The notes under the pieces: model-generated
The model's input: the letters and a program-made list of their open reading frames with translations, nothing else
Databases searched by the model: none
What the model was told of the DNA's origin: nothing
Shown: positions 36,857 through 47,400 of the stretch, piece by piece
Position numbering within the stretch: position 1 is the first letter of the stretch
Layout: each line of letters starts with the position of its first letter
Translations under genes and position numbers: made by a program
NCBI GenBank assembly: GCA_026075535.2
Contig: AP026541.1
Span: forward strand, 4,898,001 to 4,962,000
DNA from: Tricholoma matsutake
Taxonomy: Eukaryota; Basidiomycota; Agaricomycetes; Agaricales; Tricholomataceae
Direction of reading: 5' to 3'
Length of the DNA stretch: 64,000 bases

Positions 36857-37358
36857 ATTCCCTACAACTATCCCCTGCAAAGCTAGTCGGGAAACTCTCA
36901 TGGTGAGCCTATACCGACCTTGGGCATACTTTCAGCCACATTGGGTTACATAAGCGGGACAAAGTTTGGCAAGCATTGCCAGTACCCAAAATCACTGATT
37001 TCGATTCTGATTTCGCCGTTTTGTCTGTCACGTGGTGTAATGGTTTTTGTTGGTGAAACGCGTTGGAAACGCAACCAGGGTCGAGGGCATATCTGAATTG
37101 GAAACACCGGCGAAAATGCTGGCGATCTGACCGGCGATTGCTACAGCGGCATATCGGCTGTCGATCAACCATCGTATATTTCAAGCTCCGAAGCCCTCAG
37201 TTTGCCAGCGTAGACGGACTCATAACCCTCGATGGGGTACGCATGTGTTCCAACAGCTTGAGCAGCACCCGATGTTGTGTGGGCTTGCACTAAGCAAAGT
37301 AAATCAATTCATTTGACTAGCAGCACAGCTGAAGAGGTATATACAACTACCACTACCA

Positions 37359-39576
37359 TTGAATCAATCCAATCCTGAATGCGCGCCCGATGTCCTGCCA
37401 CCCAGTATCGAGGAGTTCCTCAGTAAAGCAACTGGAGTCCCTCCCTCATGTGTTGATGCTTTATGGGACATCCTTAAGGATGATGTCTGGAGTGCCTCTC
37501 CGGACCCCTTTTTCAAAGCTGACCTTTTGTTGTTCAAGGAACATGGCTGGGTGCTAGGGCTTAGTGTGTCCATATGCATATATAACACAGTCATCTCACA
37601 TCCTCACATCCTGGCCCTTAGCTTTGTTAACTCTTTTCCCTCCATCTGAAACTTGTACAAATGCAGATTGTGCACGACATGGGTCGGTACTGAAGAAAGA
37701 AGAACAATGTGCTATCATTATATATACAGCAGGGCACAGTGTCCTACCAGCATGGTCTATTCACCTTTCTTGCCATGGTAAATGTGTATAGGATCAGTTC
37801 ACCTCGTTCTGTTGACTGACTTCGCATGTACAGGTTGCCATACTAATTATCATAACAACTACAGTGTTCAAAGTGGTATCCAAACATACTACATAGAGAA
37901 ACCCACATATATTCAAGTCGGGGAACATCAGTTTGTTGAGGAGAAGGTTGTCAGACTATGGACAGGGCAGATGCTTCTTGGATGGTGCGTGGTATACCCA
38001 ACACTCACTTTCATCAACTGACACTAATGCAACAGGTTCTCGGCATCAAATGCTGCTAAACTGTATGATATGGTGATGGCAGGAGACTACCTGGTGGGGA
38101 GCAAGTGGCCCTTTGGCACCAAACTCACCACCAATCACATCTGGGATGGGTTCACTATTGCTGCTCTTCTGGACAACCACCATTGGCAAGGAACACATCT
38201 CCAGGTGCCGCATATAGGTGAACAGAAGGATCACTTCAAGGCTGCTATGGAGGAACGAAACAACCAGATTGTTCTTTTTGGCCAACCAGATGCAGTCTGT
38301 CATGTTTGTGATAAGTGTATGTGCATATATCAGATGGACAGCAAGTACCGTAAAACTACTTCTCCTACATAATGCCACACAGCTTACCTTTTGATGTAGG
38401 GAAGTGCCAGGTCATCATGGGTGATGGCATTAACATGGGCCATCCTTGCTGTGGGATCTTCCACTGTGTCATTGTGCTTGACAACAACCGCCACTGCTTT
38501 TGCCTCCCACACTTCTCTCATCATAGTGTCTGTGCTATCAATGGATGTGAGCTGCCTGTTGTAAAGGATAGGAAGACTTGTTCACTAGCAGCACATCAGA
38601 AGATGGAAAAAATCAACATTGCTCATGGAAAAGCCACATTCACATTGAAGGAACGACTCCAGCATGCGCAGGTCTCAAACCCAACCCATGTGATTGCATC
38701 TAATGAAAAGGAAGATGAGCTAGAAGAGGTGGAGGCGGAAGATGTGGAGGAGCGCAATGAGTGGTTTGAGGTTATGGGGGAAGATGTCCGGATGTTCAAC
38801 GTGTTGAACCCTGCTTCTATTGGGGTTGTGGACAGTGCCGAGGATACTGAGGCACCATGCCCATCCAAGAAGTCAGACACTGGCAACATGAAGGTCAAGG
38901 CACAGTTTGGGAGACAGCAAACACACAATGAGCAGATGTTGGTGTGTCCATGTGGCATCATTTTTGCAAGGGCTACCATGTAGTGTTGCCATGACTCGAG
39001 CCACATTTTTTGCTATCTTGGGAAATAAATTACATAAAATGCAGCTCGAGTCATGGCAACACTACTACCATGTATGGTGCTGAGGCAGTCTCTAACTTTC
39101 TTGTACTCTGTTTCTCTTTGACCTTTCTGACATATGCTAACACACCTCTTCAGGTCATGGTTAAGAATGCATTCTCCATCCCTGGAGCTCAAAAGCCTGA
39201 ACATCTTGTTTACAATAGCAACTGCAATGCTAAGCAACAAGTGATGGCATCCAGGGACCCATACTTTGAGGACATGGGTATGTGCATTGATGTATGGCAC
39301 TTCTTAAACAAGCACAAGGTGATGCACCGCTTCTGTCAAGAAAATTGCAACCTGGCGATGTACCCAGAGCTCCAGGATAAGGAGGGTAAGGGGGATTGGT
39401 TCTTCAACACCTTGGTCGCAGAGCAAACAAATGCATGGATTGGAGGCTACCATTCAATATGTTGAGAGATGCTCCCAGCCAAGTTCAACTTTTTTCTTGA
39501 TGAAATGATCAGGCTTTGCAACATTGAGGTTCTGAAAAGACTTGAGGCTGCTGGACATAACCCTTATATATTATGA
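37359..39576 (+). pseudogene. KDZ transposase with CxC5 and CxC6 cysteine clusters (interrupted)
   Basis: Matches the cysteine-cluster proteins associated with Kyakuja-Dileera-Zisupton transposases of Agaricomycetes. The CxC5-like part reads PPSETCTNADCARHGSVLKK, then HLSCHG and CHTNYHNNYSVQ, TYIQVGEHQFVEEKVV and SASNAAKLYD. The CxC6-like part reads VPHIGEQKDHFKAAMEERNN, CHVCDKCM, VIMGDGINMGHPCCGIFHC and CAINGCELPVV. The catalytic C-terminal part has CPCGIIFARATMYGAEAVSN, FEDMGMCIDVWHFLNKHKVM, FCQENCNLAMYPEL and WFFNTLVAEQTNAWIGGYHS. At least four short introns are implied. It is broken by an 84-bp MITE at 38981-39064 and by a TGA at 39463-39465 where the family has Arg in the REMLPAKFNFFLDEMI segment. 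The 5' start is unclear: no good ATG lies just before 37359. Confidence 0.8.
38981..39064. mobile_element. hAT-like MITE (84 bp) inside the KDZ transposase
   Basis: Perfect 21-base terminal inverted repeats (starting TAGTGTTGCCATGACTCGAG) flank about 42 bases. The element is bordered by a perfect 8-bp target-site duplication, CTACCATG, at 38973-38980 and 39065-39072. Removing the element and one duplication restores an uninterrupted reading frame (ARATMYGAEAV). The 8-bp duplication and a terminus fitting YARNG suggest the hAT superfamily; KDZ elements also make 8-bp duplications, so mobilisation by either is possible. A longer relative lies at 49925-50295. Confidence 0.85.
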
Positions 39577-39594
39577 CTTCCCTATACATGTTGG

Positions 39595-39700
39595 TAGTGA
39601 TGAATACACAGATATAAGGCTACAGGTGATGAGGTATAAGAAATACAGGATGCTAGTGATGAATACACAGATATAAGACTACAGGTGATGAGGTATGAAC
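39595..39700 (+). repeat. Tandem repeat, two copies, 59-bp period
   Basis: The segment starting tagtgatgaatacacagata at 39595 recurs at 39654 with one or two changes over about 45 bases. It sits between the 3' ends of the two convergent genes of the KDZ-type element. Confidence 0.75.
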
Positions 39701-39748
39701 AATGATGGGTGAGACGATACACAAAACAATGACATGTCACATATCAAA

Positions 39749-41717
39749 CTAACAGAATACAGACTCCCTGATTATTACTTGATGAGCAAATGGGCCCCAC
39801 AGTCCATGAACAGTGTGGCCTCCTGCAAGGGCCTCATCACAGGCATCCTGGGAAGCCTTGAGCCAGCGACAACACTGATCTGTATAGGTGGATGCCACAA
39901 ATGGCTCATTGAACACAGCTTGAAATCACTTTGATATGGGCCAGTGCTCCAGCTTGTCCATCCTCATGAAGCCTTTCACCATGTCCACAGCAAACATCCT
40001 ATATGGCCATGGACAAGCAGCAGGTTCAGGGACCAAGATTGGTGAAGTTACAGCAGGATGCTTGATGATCTCTATGGGTGATGTCGGAGAGCCTGATGAT
40101 GTTGCACAATGATATTCGAGGTGCTGATACTTCAATGGATGTTTTGGGGCAGGCTCTTGCTTGACTCATCGTCGCTTGACAGTACCAAAATCACCCTCAA
40201 CAAACTCAACCTCTGACTCACTGTCTTCCTTTGCTTGCACCACAAATCTCTTCTTCAGCTTCAGCTTAGCCAGCCATTGCTCCTCACACATGTCCAGTCG
40301 GAGGCATGCAACAGGTTTTGAGAACTGAGCAACAAGGTCATCAAGATCGATACAAGTCACATTCTGCCATCGGAGAAACACATATGTGTCTGTTGCGAGC
40401 CTGAAAGGATGGAGCAGATCAGTCTTTATCCACACATGATGCTTGAGATCATAGTAGTCAATGGCATTGATGTTTTTGCCAAGAAGTTTTAAGATATCAA
40501 GCCTCTCACTAAGTCTAAAGACTGGCCACTGTGGGCAGTCATGGACACATAAAACATCGCCCCGCTGACCATCTTAGTCCCAAAATACAATGTGGAATTT
40601 GCACGCAAGTACAGCCTCCACATTATACGCACCCTTCTTGACCTCTGTTGCTTTGGTCCTGTCTTCATAATCACGCATCCAAGCAGGATTTAATTGCATA
40701 GTGATTGTTGGGTGGCATGAGGTGGTAGTGATGGTAGGATGGTGTTGCACTGATGGAGGTGGAGCAGTAGAAGGTGGCAAAGGTGGGGCTGTAGAAGTTG
40801 GCTGGAGGAAGGAGAACAAAGGGCCAGGTGATGGCAGGCAAGACAGAGTGGAGGAGTGGGGCGACAAAGATCCAGAACCTCCAAGAGAGGCTGCAATGGC
40901 AGCAGCGAAGTCGTTGTCTTCCTTGGCCTCATGCTCAGCCTCCAGCACCTCACACTCAGCCTCCAGCACCTCACACTCAGCCTCCAGCACCTCACACTCA
41001 GCCTCCAGCACCTCACGCTCAGCTTCCAGCACCTCACGCTCAGCCTCCAGCACCTCATGCTCAGCCTCCAGCGCTTCCTGCTCAGCCTGTTGATCAATCT
41101 GTTTCTGTAGCACAACAACTGGTGACTCCCCAATCATGCCATCCACCAGTTTGTCAAACGAGCCATACTGGAAGTCATATGATGCTGGGCAAGGAGAGGA
41201 CAGAGGTGAGGGATACCGGTGGTGCAGCAGAGTAGGGGGCACAGGTCAGCGAGGATGGAGATCACCTACACCAGGCTCAGAGATATGCCATTTGTCCTTC
41301 TGGCATGTCGAGAGGCTTGAGAAATTATGTGCAGGCGCTACGCATCCTCCCATAGAGTCTACACAATGAGTTTTGCACATTTTGTTTACACATGAGCTGT
41401 GCCCAGATCTGGCACAACCACTCCAAGCGCAAGGTGCAGACTTCTTATGAGCAACTTTGGATACAGATTGAGGTGTATTGGAGGATGACATAGCTGCAGG
41501 CACTGTGATAGCTTGCTGAGGGAAGGTGAAGTGGTAGTTTTGGCAAGAATGGCACTACATTTCAGCTGTTAGTGCCAAATGTTGTTCTTGAGCATATCAA
41601 GATGCATACATGGAGGTAGTAGTGACCAGGTGCCTTCCCACCTTGAGCTAGTCTTGCAGTAAGGAAGCAACCACAGTGTGGGCAGGTATGAGGGCCATCC
41701 ACCATGGTTGGTGCCAT
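39749..41717 (-). pseudogene. Cysteine-cluster / GRF-like zinc-finger protein with heptad repeats (broken)
   Basis: I do not know a function for this protein; similar uncharacterised proteins occur in mushroom genomes. From the ATG at 41717: a possible zinc ribbon (CPHCGCFLTARLAQGGKAPG, then HYYLH and, across a 57-nt intron, CHSCQNYHF) resembling a GRF finger; a second cluster (CAWSGCARSGHSSCVNKMCK, then THCVDSMGGC); a linker with PASYDFQYGSFDKLVDGMIG; seven tandem heptads of the type LEAEREV; a Pro/Ser/Thr-rich stretch; a core with WMRDYEDRTKA, INAIDYYDLKHHVW and FRLATDTYVFLRWQNVTCID; and a tail with WPYRMFAVDMVKGFMRMDKL and GGHTVHGLWGPFAHQVI. TGA codons at 41246-41248, 40166-40168 and 39926-39928 and a TAA near 40573 break it, all with the same frame continuing behind them. 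Its place opposite the transposase suggests an accessory protein of the element. Confidence 0.6.
40927..41075 (-). repeat. 21-nt coding minisatellite (seven heptads)
   Basis: Seven copies of a 21-base unit (plus strand ctccagcacctcacactcag) encode repeated LEAE-x-EV heptads with x = His, Arg or Cys. Leucine and valine spacing predicts a coiled coil. The length of the array is likely to vary between strains. Confidence 0.9.
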
Positions 41718-41901
41718 TTGGGGGTATCGCGCGGCTTGATGAAGGAGAGGAGCAAGATGCACTGGCAGATGCGGCGAGGACAACTTCTGTCACATGTGCA
41801 TGTGTGTTTGGCTTTGAGTGTGCACAGGCTGCTGATATGCCGCTGTATCAATTGCTGGTCAGATCGCCAGCAATCACACCAGTGTTTCCAAATCCCATAT
41901 T

Positions 41902-43044
41902 CTTTGCCAGGGTCAGGCAAGGCTCACTGAATTCAAACTCCGACACTCACAGTGAAGAATGGTAGCTATCTTTATCTCTATCCACAGTAGGATTCACATA
42001 TTGTTTGTATGAGAAAAAATGCTCAAGAACATGTTCTTAGAAAAGTCTCTGGAGTAGATTTTTTTTAAACAGCTTAGTTCATCCAGAGGGTCCTTCAGAA
42101 CACAAAGATCTCAACATTGAGGATCCTTCCAAAAAATCTGTTCCAGAGAAATTAATGAGAAGTATTCAAAATGGTGACTTCAAATTTTATTTCAGGAAAA
42201 ACGGTGGTGTGGAAGCCTGAAAATGTTCATGCAGACTTGACCACATTCTGTTATCCCAGAAAGGCAATTCCCAATTATCAGCAACATGGAATTGACACAT
42301 TGGAGGGGTATTCAGAGGATTGTATACAAGGAGGTCCAGTGGGATCTCTCATAGTTACAATCTGCATGCTTTCTCCTGTGAAAACTATTGTGTGGAGGTA
42401 GAACAAAAACCTAAGTATCTTCATGTCCCAAAAAGGAAGTCATGGCCTCCTGGTCACTGACAGTGCACCTATTGTACCATGAATGCAAAGTAATCAAATA
42501 AATTTGCTCAGAAGAGGAATGTAGCCTCCTTCACAGGAAATTGTGCTGCAGGCAGCAGAAATCTCACAGCTCATTCAAACTTCAAGTTGACTTCTAGTAT
42601 TCCTCAGGCTAGTGACCAGCTGAAAGACAACAAGAGAACTCTTTGAATACAGAGATTGTGCAATGATGTACACCCCACTGTAGAATATAACACTGTAGAG
42701 TGTTCTACAATGCCCAGAACTTGTAGAGAAAGCTGGGTGACTAATTCATTTATTTATGTGAGATCAGGGCATCTCAAGCAATATGACCCTTTGGAAAACA
42801 GATCACATGAGTAAACCACGAGCATGTGGGTTTGTGCCAAGTTTGTTGAGAGTTTACAACTTTTCATTTCTCTTGCTCCTCATGGCACCTAGCACATCCA
42901 TAACTCGACACGGACATGGACTTGTCTTGTGGCCTGTCCTGAGGGCACATGTTGCATCTCTACCAGTGAGGAGCATTTTTGACTCTCAGCCACCTTCTGT
43001 TCTCAAAGATCATGCTGATGGGACACATCTTAGAGAGGGGGTGA
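41902..43044. other. Degraded sequence, probably 3' part of an LTR element
   Basis: No recognisable protein in about 1.1 kb. Frames such as 42171-42401 (VWKPENVHADLTTFCYPRKA) are not identified. The right end carries a purine tract, tagagagggggtga, directly against the TGTAAGGGG start of an LTR at 43045, which is the expected position of a polypurine tract. This suggests that the sequence to the left is the internal 3' end of a decayed retrotransposon. Confidence 0.35.
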
Positions 43045-43436
43045 TGTAAGGGGACTAGGGGGTGCCCCATGTGTTTCTCCTATCTTTACATTTGTCCTAT
43101 ATTTTTCCTCACTTCATTTCCTCCTATTCTTCATTTTCTATGATTTTTCCTTATTTTATTACTAATTTCCCTTTCTATCACATTTGTGCATGTTGACAGC
43201 TTTATATTTAGAGATGGAGTACCCTTTCCAACATCCACCCCTTGGTGTGATGTCATTCAGTGGCCTTGGTCTGCCTATCTCTGCCTTTTCTATTTTTAGG
43301 CTACTATTTGATTTAGGCAATCTTCACATATACTGGGCATTGGCAAATGGGTCCTTAGAGTCTTCTCTTCAGATTTCCTTTTGCTAGATGTGCCTCCACT
43401 CCCTGTAATATGTACCATAATTTTAACTTCAGATTT
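43045..43436 (+). repeat. LTR of the TGTAAGGGG family, 3'-truncated (copy A)
   Basis: Starts TGTAAGGGGACTAGGG and matches, in the opposite orientation, the complete solo LTRs at 46977-47402 and 59656-60094. Similarity stops after ttcagatttt at about 43436, some 35 bases short of the usual end, where copia element A begins. A polypurine-like tract precedes it, so it was probably a 3' LTR. Confidence 0.75.
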
Positions 43437-43437
43437 T

Positions 43438-44081
43438 CTCAAGGCCTATGGCAGATAACTAGCGGGGCGGAAGTCAAACCACCTCTGGTGCCTCCTTTGA
43501 TGGTGACGAATGCTACTCTTGTAGTGGATGCTACTGCCAAGCTCCAGACCTGGAGCAACAAAAATGACAAGGCGATTGGTAGCCTAGTGCTCTGCCTGGC
43601 CCCCTCCATTCAGCAGTGTGCCAACACCAAGGACACTGCTAAAGAGGTGTGGGACCTCATTCACACCGATTATGGTGTTGATGGCTCCTCCCAAGTCTTT
43701 GCGGACTTTAGGTCTGCAATAGCGATCAAAATCCCAGCTGCAAACCCAGCGCCAGAGATCGCTAAAATGACTGACAAGTTCAAGTGCCTCACAGCTGCCA
43801 ACATTGCCATCCCCAAACTAGTACAGGTGATGATCCTACTTGCTGCAATGCCGCATGAGTATGATTCATTATCTGCCACAGTCCTTAACATGACTGCTAC
43901 TAGTGCCTTGACATTCAAACATGGAGAGGACTCCATTGTCGCTGAAGCCTCTAGGCGCATGGCAGTTGGAAAGCCCACTGGCCTGCCTCAGGCCAATAAG
44001 CTTTCTGCTGTCAAGCACAAAGGGGGAAACCCCAGATGGCAGCCCAAAGAAGGGCAAGACAACAATGGAGAGTCATCCTGA
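43438..44081 (+). pseudogene. Copia A gag (5'-truncated)
   Basis: Reads QGLWQITSGAEVKPPLVPPL, LQTWSNKNDKAIGSLVLCLA, AKEVWDLIHTDYGVDGSSQV and ILLAAMPHEYDSLSATVLNM, the Ty1/copia gag (UBN2-like) pattern. The frame stops at 44079-44081, directly before a CG-rich segment that would have continued to a zinc knuckle. The first residues of gag are missing. Confidence 0.75.
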
Positions 44082-44448
44082 AAGTGTGGATGATGCGGGA
44101 ACAAAAAGACTAAGGAGGATAAGCCCAAAGAGAAGCATACCCACCTTGCCTCCAGTGCCTTTACCACCATAAATGGTAATGGCACCATCATACCACCAAT
44201 GCTGCTCATTCAGTGCATCAAACAGCATGACCACACTCCCACAAGGGACCCTCACTGCACAGGCATATACGGGTGTGGCCTCTACCTCTCATTTGGTTTA
44301 CACTGAATATTAGCAAGCTCGAGACACCCTTGAGCAAATGCAACTTCCACGCAGGGCAAAAAATCTGCGACTGCTGGAAGAGCATCTGATGGTGTGAGAA
44401 GGTAAGAGAAGGAGGATCAAACTGGAAGAACTGGAAGAACCTAGGATC

Positions 44449-47400
44449 ATGGAGGTCGAAGACGATACTGTCTCCCTCAGATCAGAGCCTCTGGTTTCTG
44501 ATGAAGAAGTGTGGAAGGCCATCAATGAGATGCTCATTGATGAACCACTTGAAACAGGTAGATATGATGACAGGTCAGTCCTTTTCCCTGCTGCAAGCAC
44601 AAAGATTAATATTCCAATGATTACAGCAAACTTTTCATGTGAAATCTTACCGCTATTAAATGTATCATGGAACTATTTAGATCTTAATATATGTGTTATG
44701 TGTGCAAATGGAAATTGTAAGAAAGGTGCTGACTGGATCATGGATTCAGGCACATCAAAGCACTTCACTGGTGAAATGAAAGATTTCACTTCTTATGAGC
44801 CTTTACTGAGAAAGGACTCTACCTTGGTTCAAACAGCCACAGGTACTACTCATATAGTAGGAAAAGGAGCAGTCTTCATTAGACATCAGGTAGTATGTCA
44901 CAGGAAGTCAGAGATGCATGAAACACAATTATACCCTGTCTACTACATACCCAACTGTAGTACTTGACTACTGTCAATGGGCATCTTTTTACAAGATGGA
45001 AGTGATGTACATGGTTCCTCTGCACACATTTCATTTTCTGAGAAAGGAAACCCAATAATGGATTGTGTCCCTCTTAGAAGATGCGACACAATCTATTGGG
45101 CTCGGACTCATATATTGAGCACCAAGAGGATCAATGTTGCGACCATGTATGTTGCTGACTACTTGACTTGGCATAGGCAACTTGGACACCCATCCAAAGA
45201 GGCACTAGGGAAAATGCCTAACAGCACCATAAAATTCCCAAGGAATTTAATTATTCCCAAAGACAAAATTATATGTCCAGGGTGTGCTGAAGGGAAAATG
45301 ACGTCAAAATCTTTTCCTGAATCAAATTCATGTGCAGAGAAATCCTTTGAATTAATACATTCTGATCTAAAGGAACTCCCGGTACTATTGTACTACAAAC
45401 ATAAATACTTCATTGTATTTCTAGATGACAAAATGTCACATATCTGGGTCCAGTGCCTTAGAAAGAAGTCTGATGCTGCTGTGGTGATTAGACAATTTCA
45501 GGCAGCTTTGACCCAGTATGGCACTACAATCAAGCACTGGCATGTTGATCCAGGGGGGGGAGTTCAAAGATTGTGAGCTACAAAATACACTCAAGAATTT
45601 TGGCATCAAAATAGAAATGTCCGCACCCCACGTTCACCAGCAGAACAGGCATGCAGAGCGCGCCATAAGGACAATAATGGAAAAGTTGCAAACCCTGCAA
45701 TTTACCACTTGTCTACCACAATCATGGTGGGAATTTTGCATTGAACATGCAACACACCTATACAACTGAACCCCAATAAGGCACCTGAAATGGCTGACAC
45801 CTTTTGAGGACCTGAATAAAGTCCACCCAGATCTAAATGATCTGAAGGTCTTTGGTTGTGGTGCTTATGTCTATCTACCCAAGGAGAAACGTCCAACCAC
45901 ATTAGCTCCTTGATCGGAGTTAATGACGTACCTTGGATTAGAAAGCATACCATTTCATGTGACTTAGTGGCACAATATTCATTGGTGCTACAGCACTATT
46001 TGATGAAACATTGTTCCCATGCTGTCCCAGAGCTAGAACTCCTGCCAAGACAGACCTTGGTGATTTTCCACCTCCAGAACCAGAAGATGATGACCACTCA
46101 TCTGGAATGGATGGTGATGATTCTATACTGCCATAAAATCCACCCCTTCCTCCATCATCAGAAAAAGATGATGATGATGTACCAAGCAAGCAAAAGGCGC
46201 ATGACAATGTGACTGATGCTCCTCCTCCACTGCCTCCAGTAACCACTGAGGACTTTTGTCCAAGACATGATGATCAACAGGAATGGCAGCAATTGCCCCA
46301 TCAATCAAGCAGGCAGAGGAACATCCCAAACCATCCTGGCAATACCTATAGAGAGAAGTGACTCCCCTCTGACATAGAGAGAGACATTGCACATGATCAA
46401 TATTGGAAGAGATCTATGGGTCAAGATTCAGATCATAACCGAACACGACCACGATCTCAACAGCAAGAACTGGTTGCTGGACCAAGTTCGGCACCCCACG
46501 AGAGTGTGCCCAATTCCAATAATCAAGAACATGATCACCCAATGGGGGAACAGGACAAAGCAGGTTATATTAAAAAGATAACCAAGGAAGGTGGAGATAA
46601 GCTTATTCACTGGCTGTTGTCAAAAGCAGTCACACCATCAAGCAAAATAAGCCAAGTTCCAAACCAATTTTGCAAGATTGTGCACCTACCATGGCAGCAG
46701 CAACTTGAGTGGAAACAGGCTTGTTGTGAAGAATTAGAGGCTCTTCACAAGCAACAAGTCTATGACATTGTTGATCTTCCACATGATCAAAAAACAATCA
46801 AAAATAGATGGGTTTTCCCCATGAAATTGGATGGAAGAAAACGAGCCAGACTCATGGCCAAAGGCTTTTCACAAGTCGAAGGTGTTGACTTCAATGAGAT
46901 TTTCTCACCAGTAGTCTGCTACGAGACTGTATGCCTCATGTTTGCACTTGCATCTCTAGAAGGCATGTATATGACTTATAAGGGCAACCTCAGCCTCTAG
47001 CAAAGGGAAATCCGAAGTTAAAATTATGCTACATAATACAGGGATTGGGGGCGCACCTAGCAAAGGGAAATCCGAAGAGAAAACTCTAAGGATCCCCTTG
47101 CTGATGCCCAGTATATGTGAAGATGACAAAAATCAAATATAACCTAAAAATAGAAAAAGGCGGAGATAGGCAGATCAAGGCCGCCGAATGACATCATACC
47201 AAGGGGTATGTGTTGGAAGGGGTACTCCGCCTCTAAATATAAAAGTGTCAACATGTACAAACATGATAGCAAGGGAAAATTAGTAATAAAATCTGGAAAA
47301 ATCATAGAAAATGAAGAATAGAAGGAAATGAGGTGGGGAAAAATATAGGACGAACATAAAAAATAGGAAAAACACACAGGGCACCTCCCTAGTCCCCTTA

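Larger units (their letters stand above)
35936..36996. mobile_element. Small element bounded by inverted repeats (about 1.06 kb)
   Basis: A 45-base segment at 35936-35980 reappears in inverted orientation at 36952-36996. The two share a perfectly identical core of 21 bases (beginning GATTTTGGGTACTGG) with weaker similarity on both sides. Between them lie a 118-codon ORF and a smaller foldback. I see no clear target-site duplication, so the true ends may lie slightly outside. This marks the start of the transposon-rich part of the window. Confidence 0.45.
37088..41901. mobile_element. KDZ-type DNA transposon with inverted arms and two convergent genes
   Basis: About 70 bases at 37088-37161 (including GCTGGCGATCTGACC and TACAGCGGCATATC) recur inverted at 41830-41901 with roughly 83% identity by eye, most differences being C/T or G/A. 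The pair encloses a plus-strand CxC5/CxC6 KDZ transposase and a minus-strand cysteine-rich protein, pointing towards each other. The simplest reading is one 4.8-kb element with terminal or subterminal inverted repeats. Similarity seems to continue weakly outward, so the exact termini and target-site duplication were not fixed. Both genes are broken, so this copy is dead. Confidence 0.6.

Noticed and set aside
37359..39576. TGA at 39463 as a selenocysteine or readthrough codon
   Set aside because: The same CGA-to-TGA change occurs across unrelated dead elements, and the gene is also broken by a MITE, so simple decay is the better explanation.
40690..41242. Long plus- and minus-strand frames through the 21-nt repeat in all phases
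   Set aside because: Repeats whose unit length is a multiple of three stay open in several frames. Only the minus-strand LEAE frame joins flanking coding sequence.
42783..43049. 88-codon plus-strand frame before the LTR at 43045
   Set aside because: Considered as the end of a gypsy pol, but no motif supports it. Only the polypurine-like tract is used as evidence.
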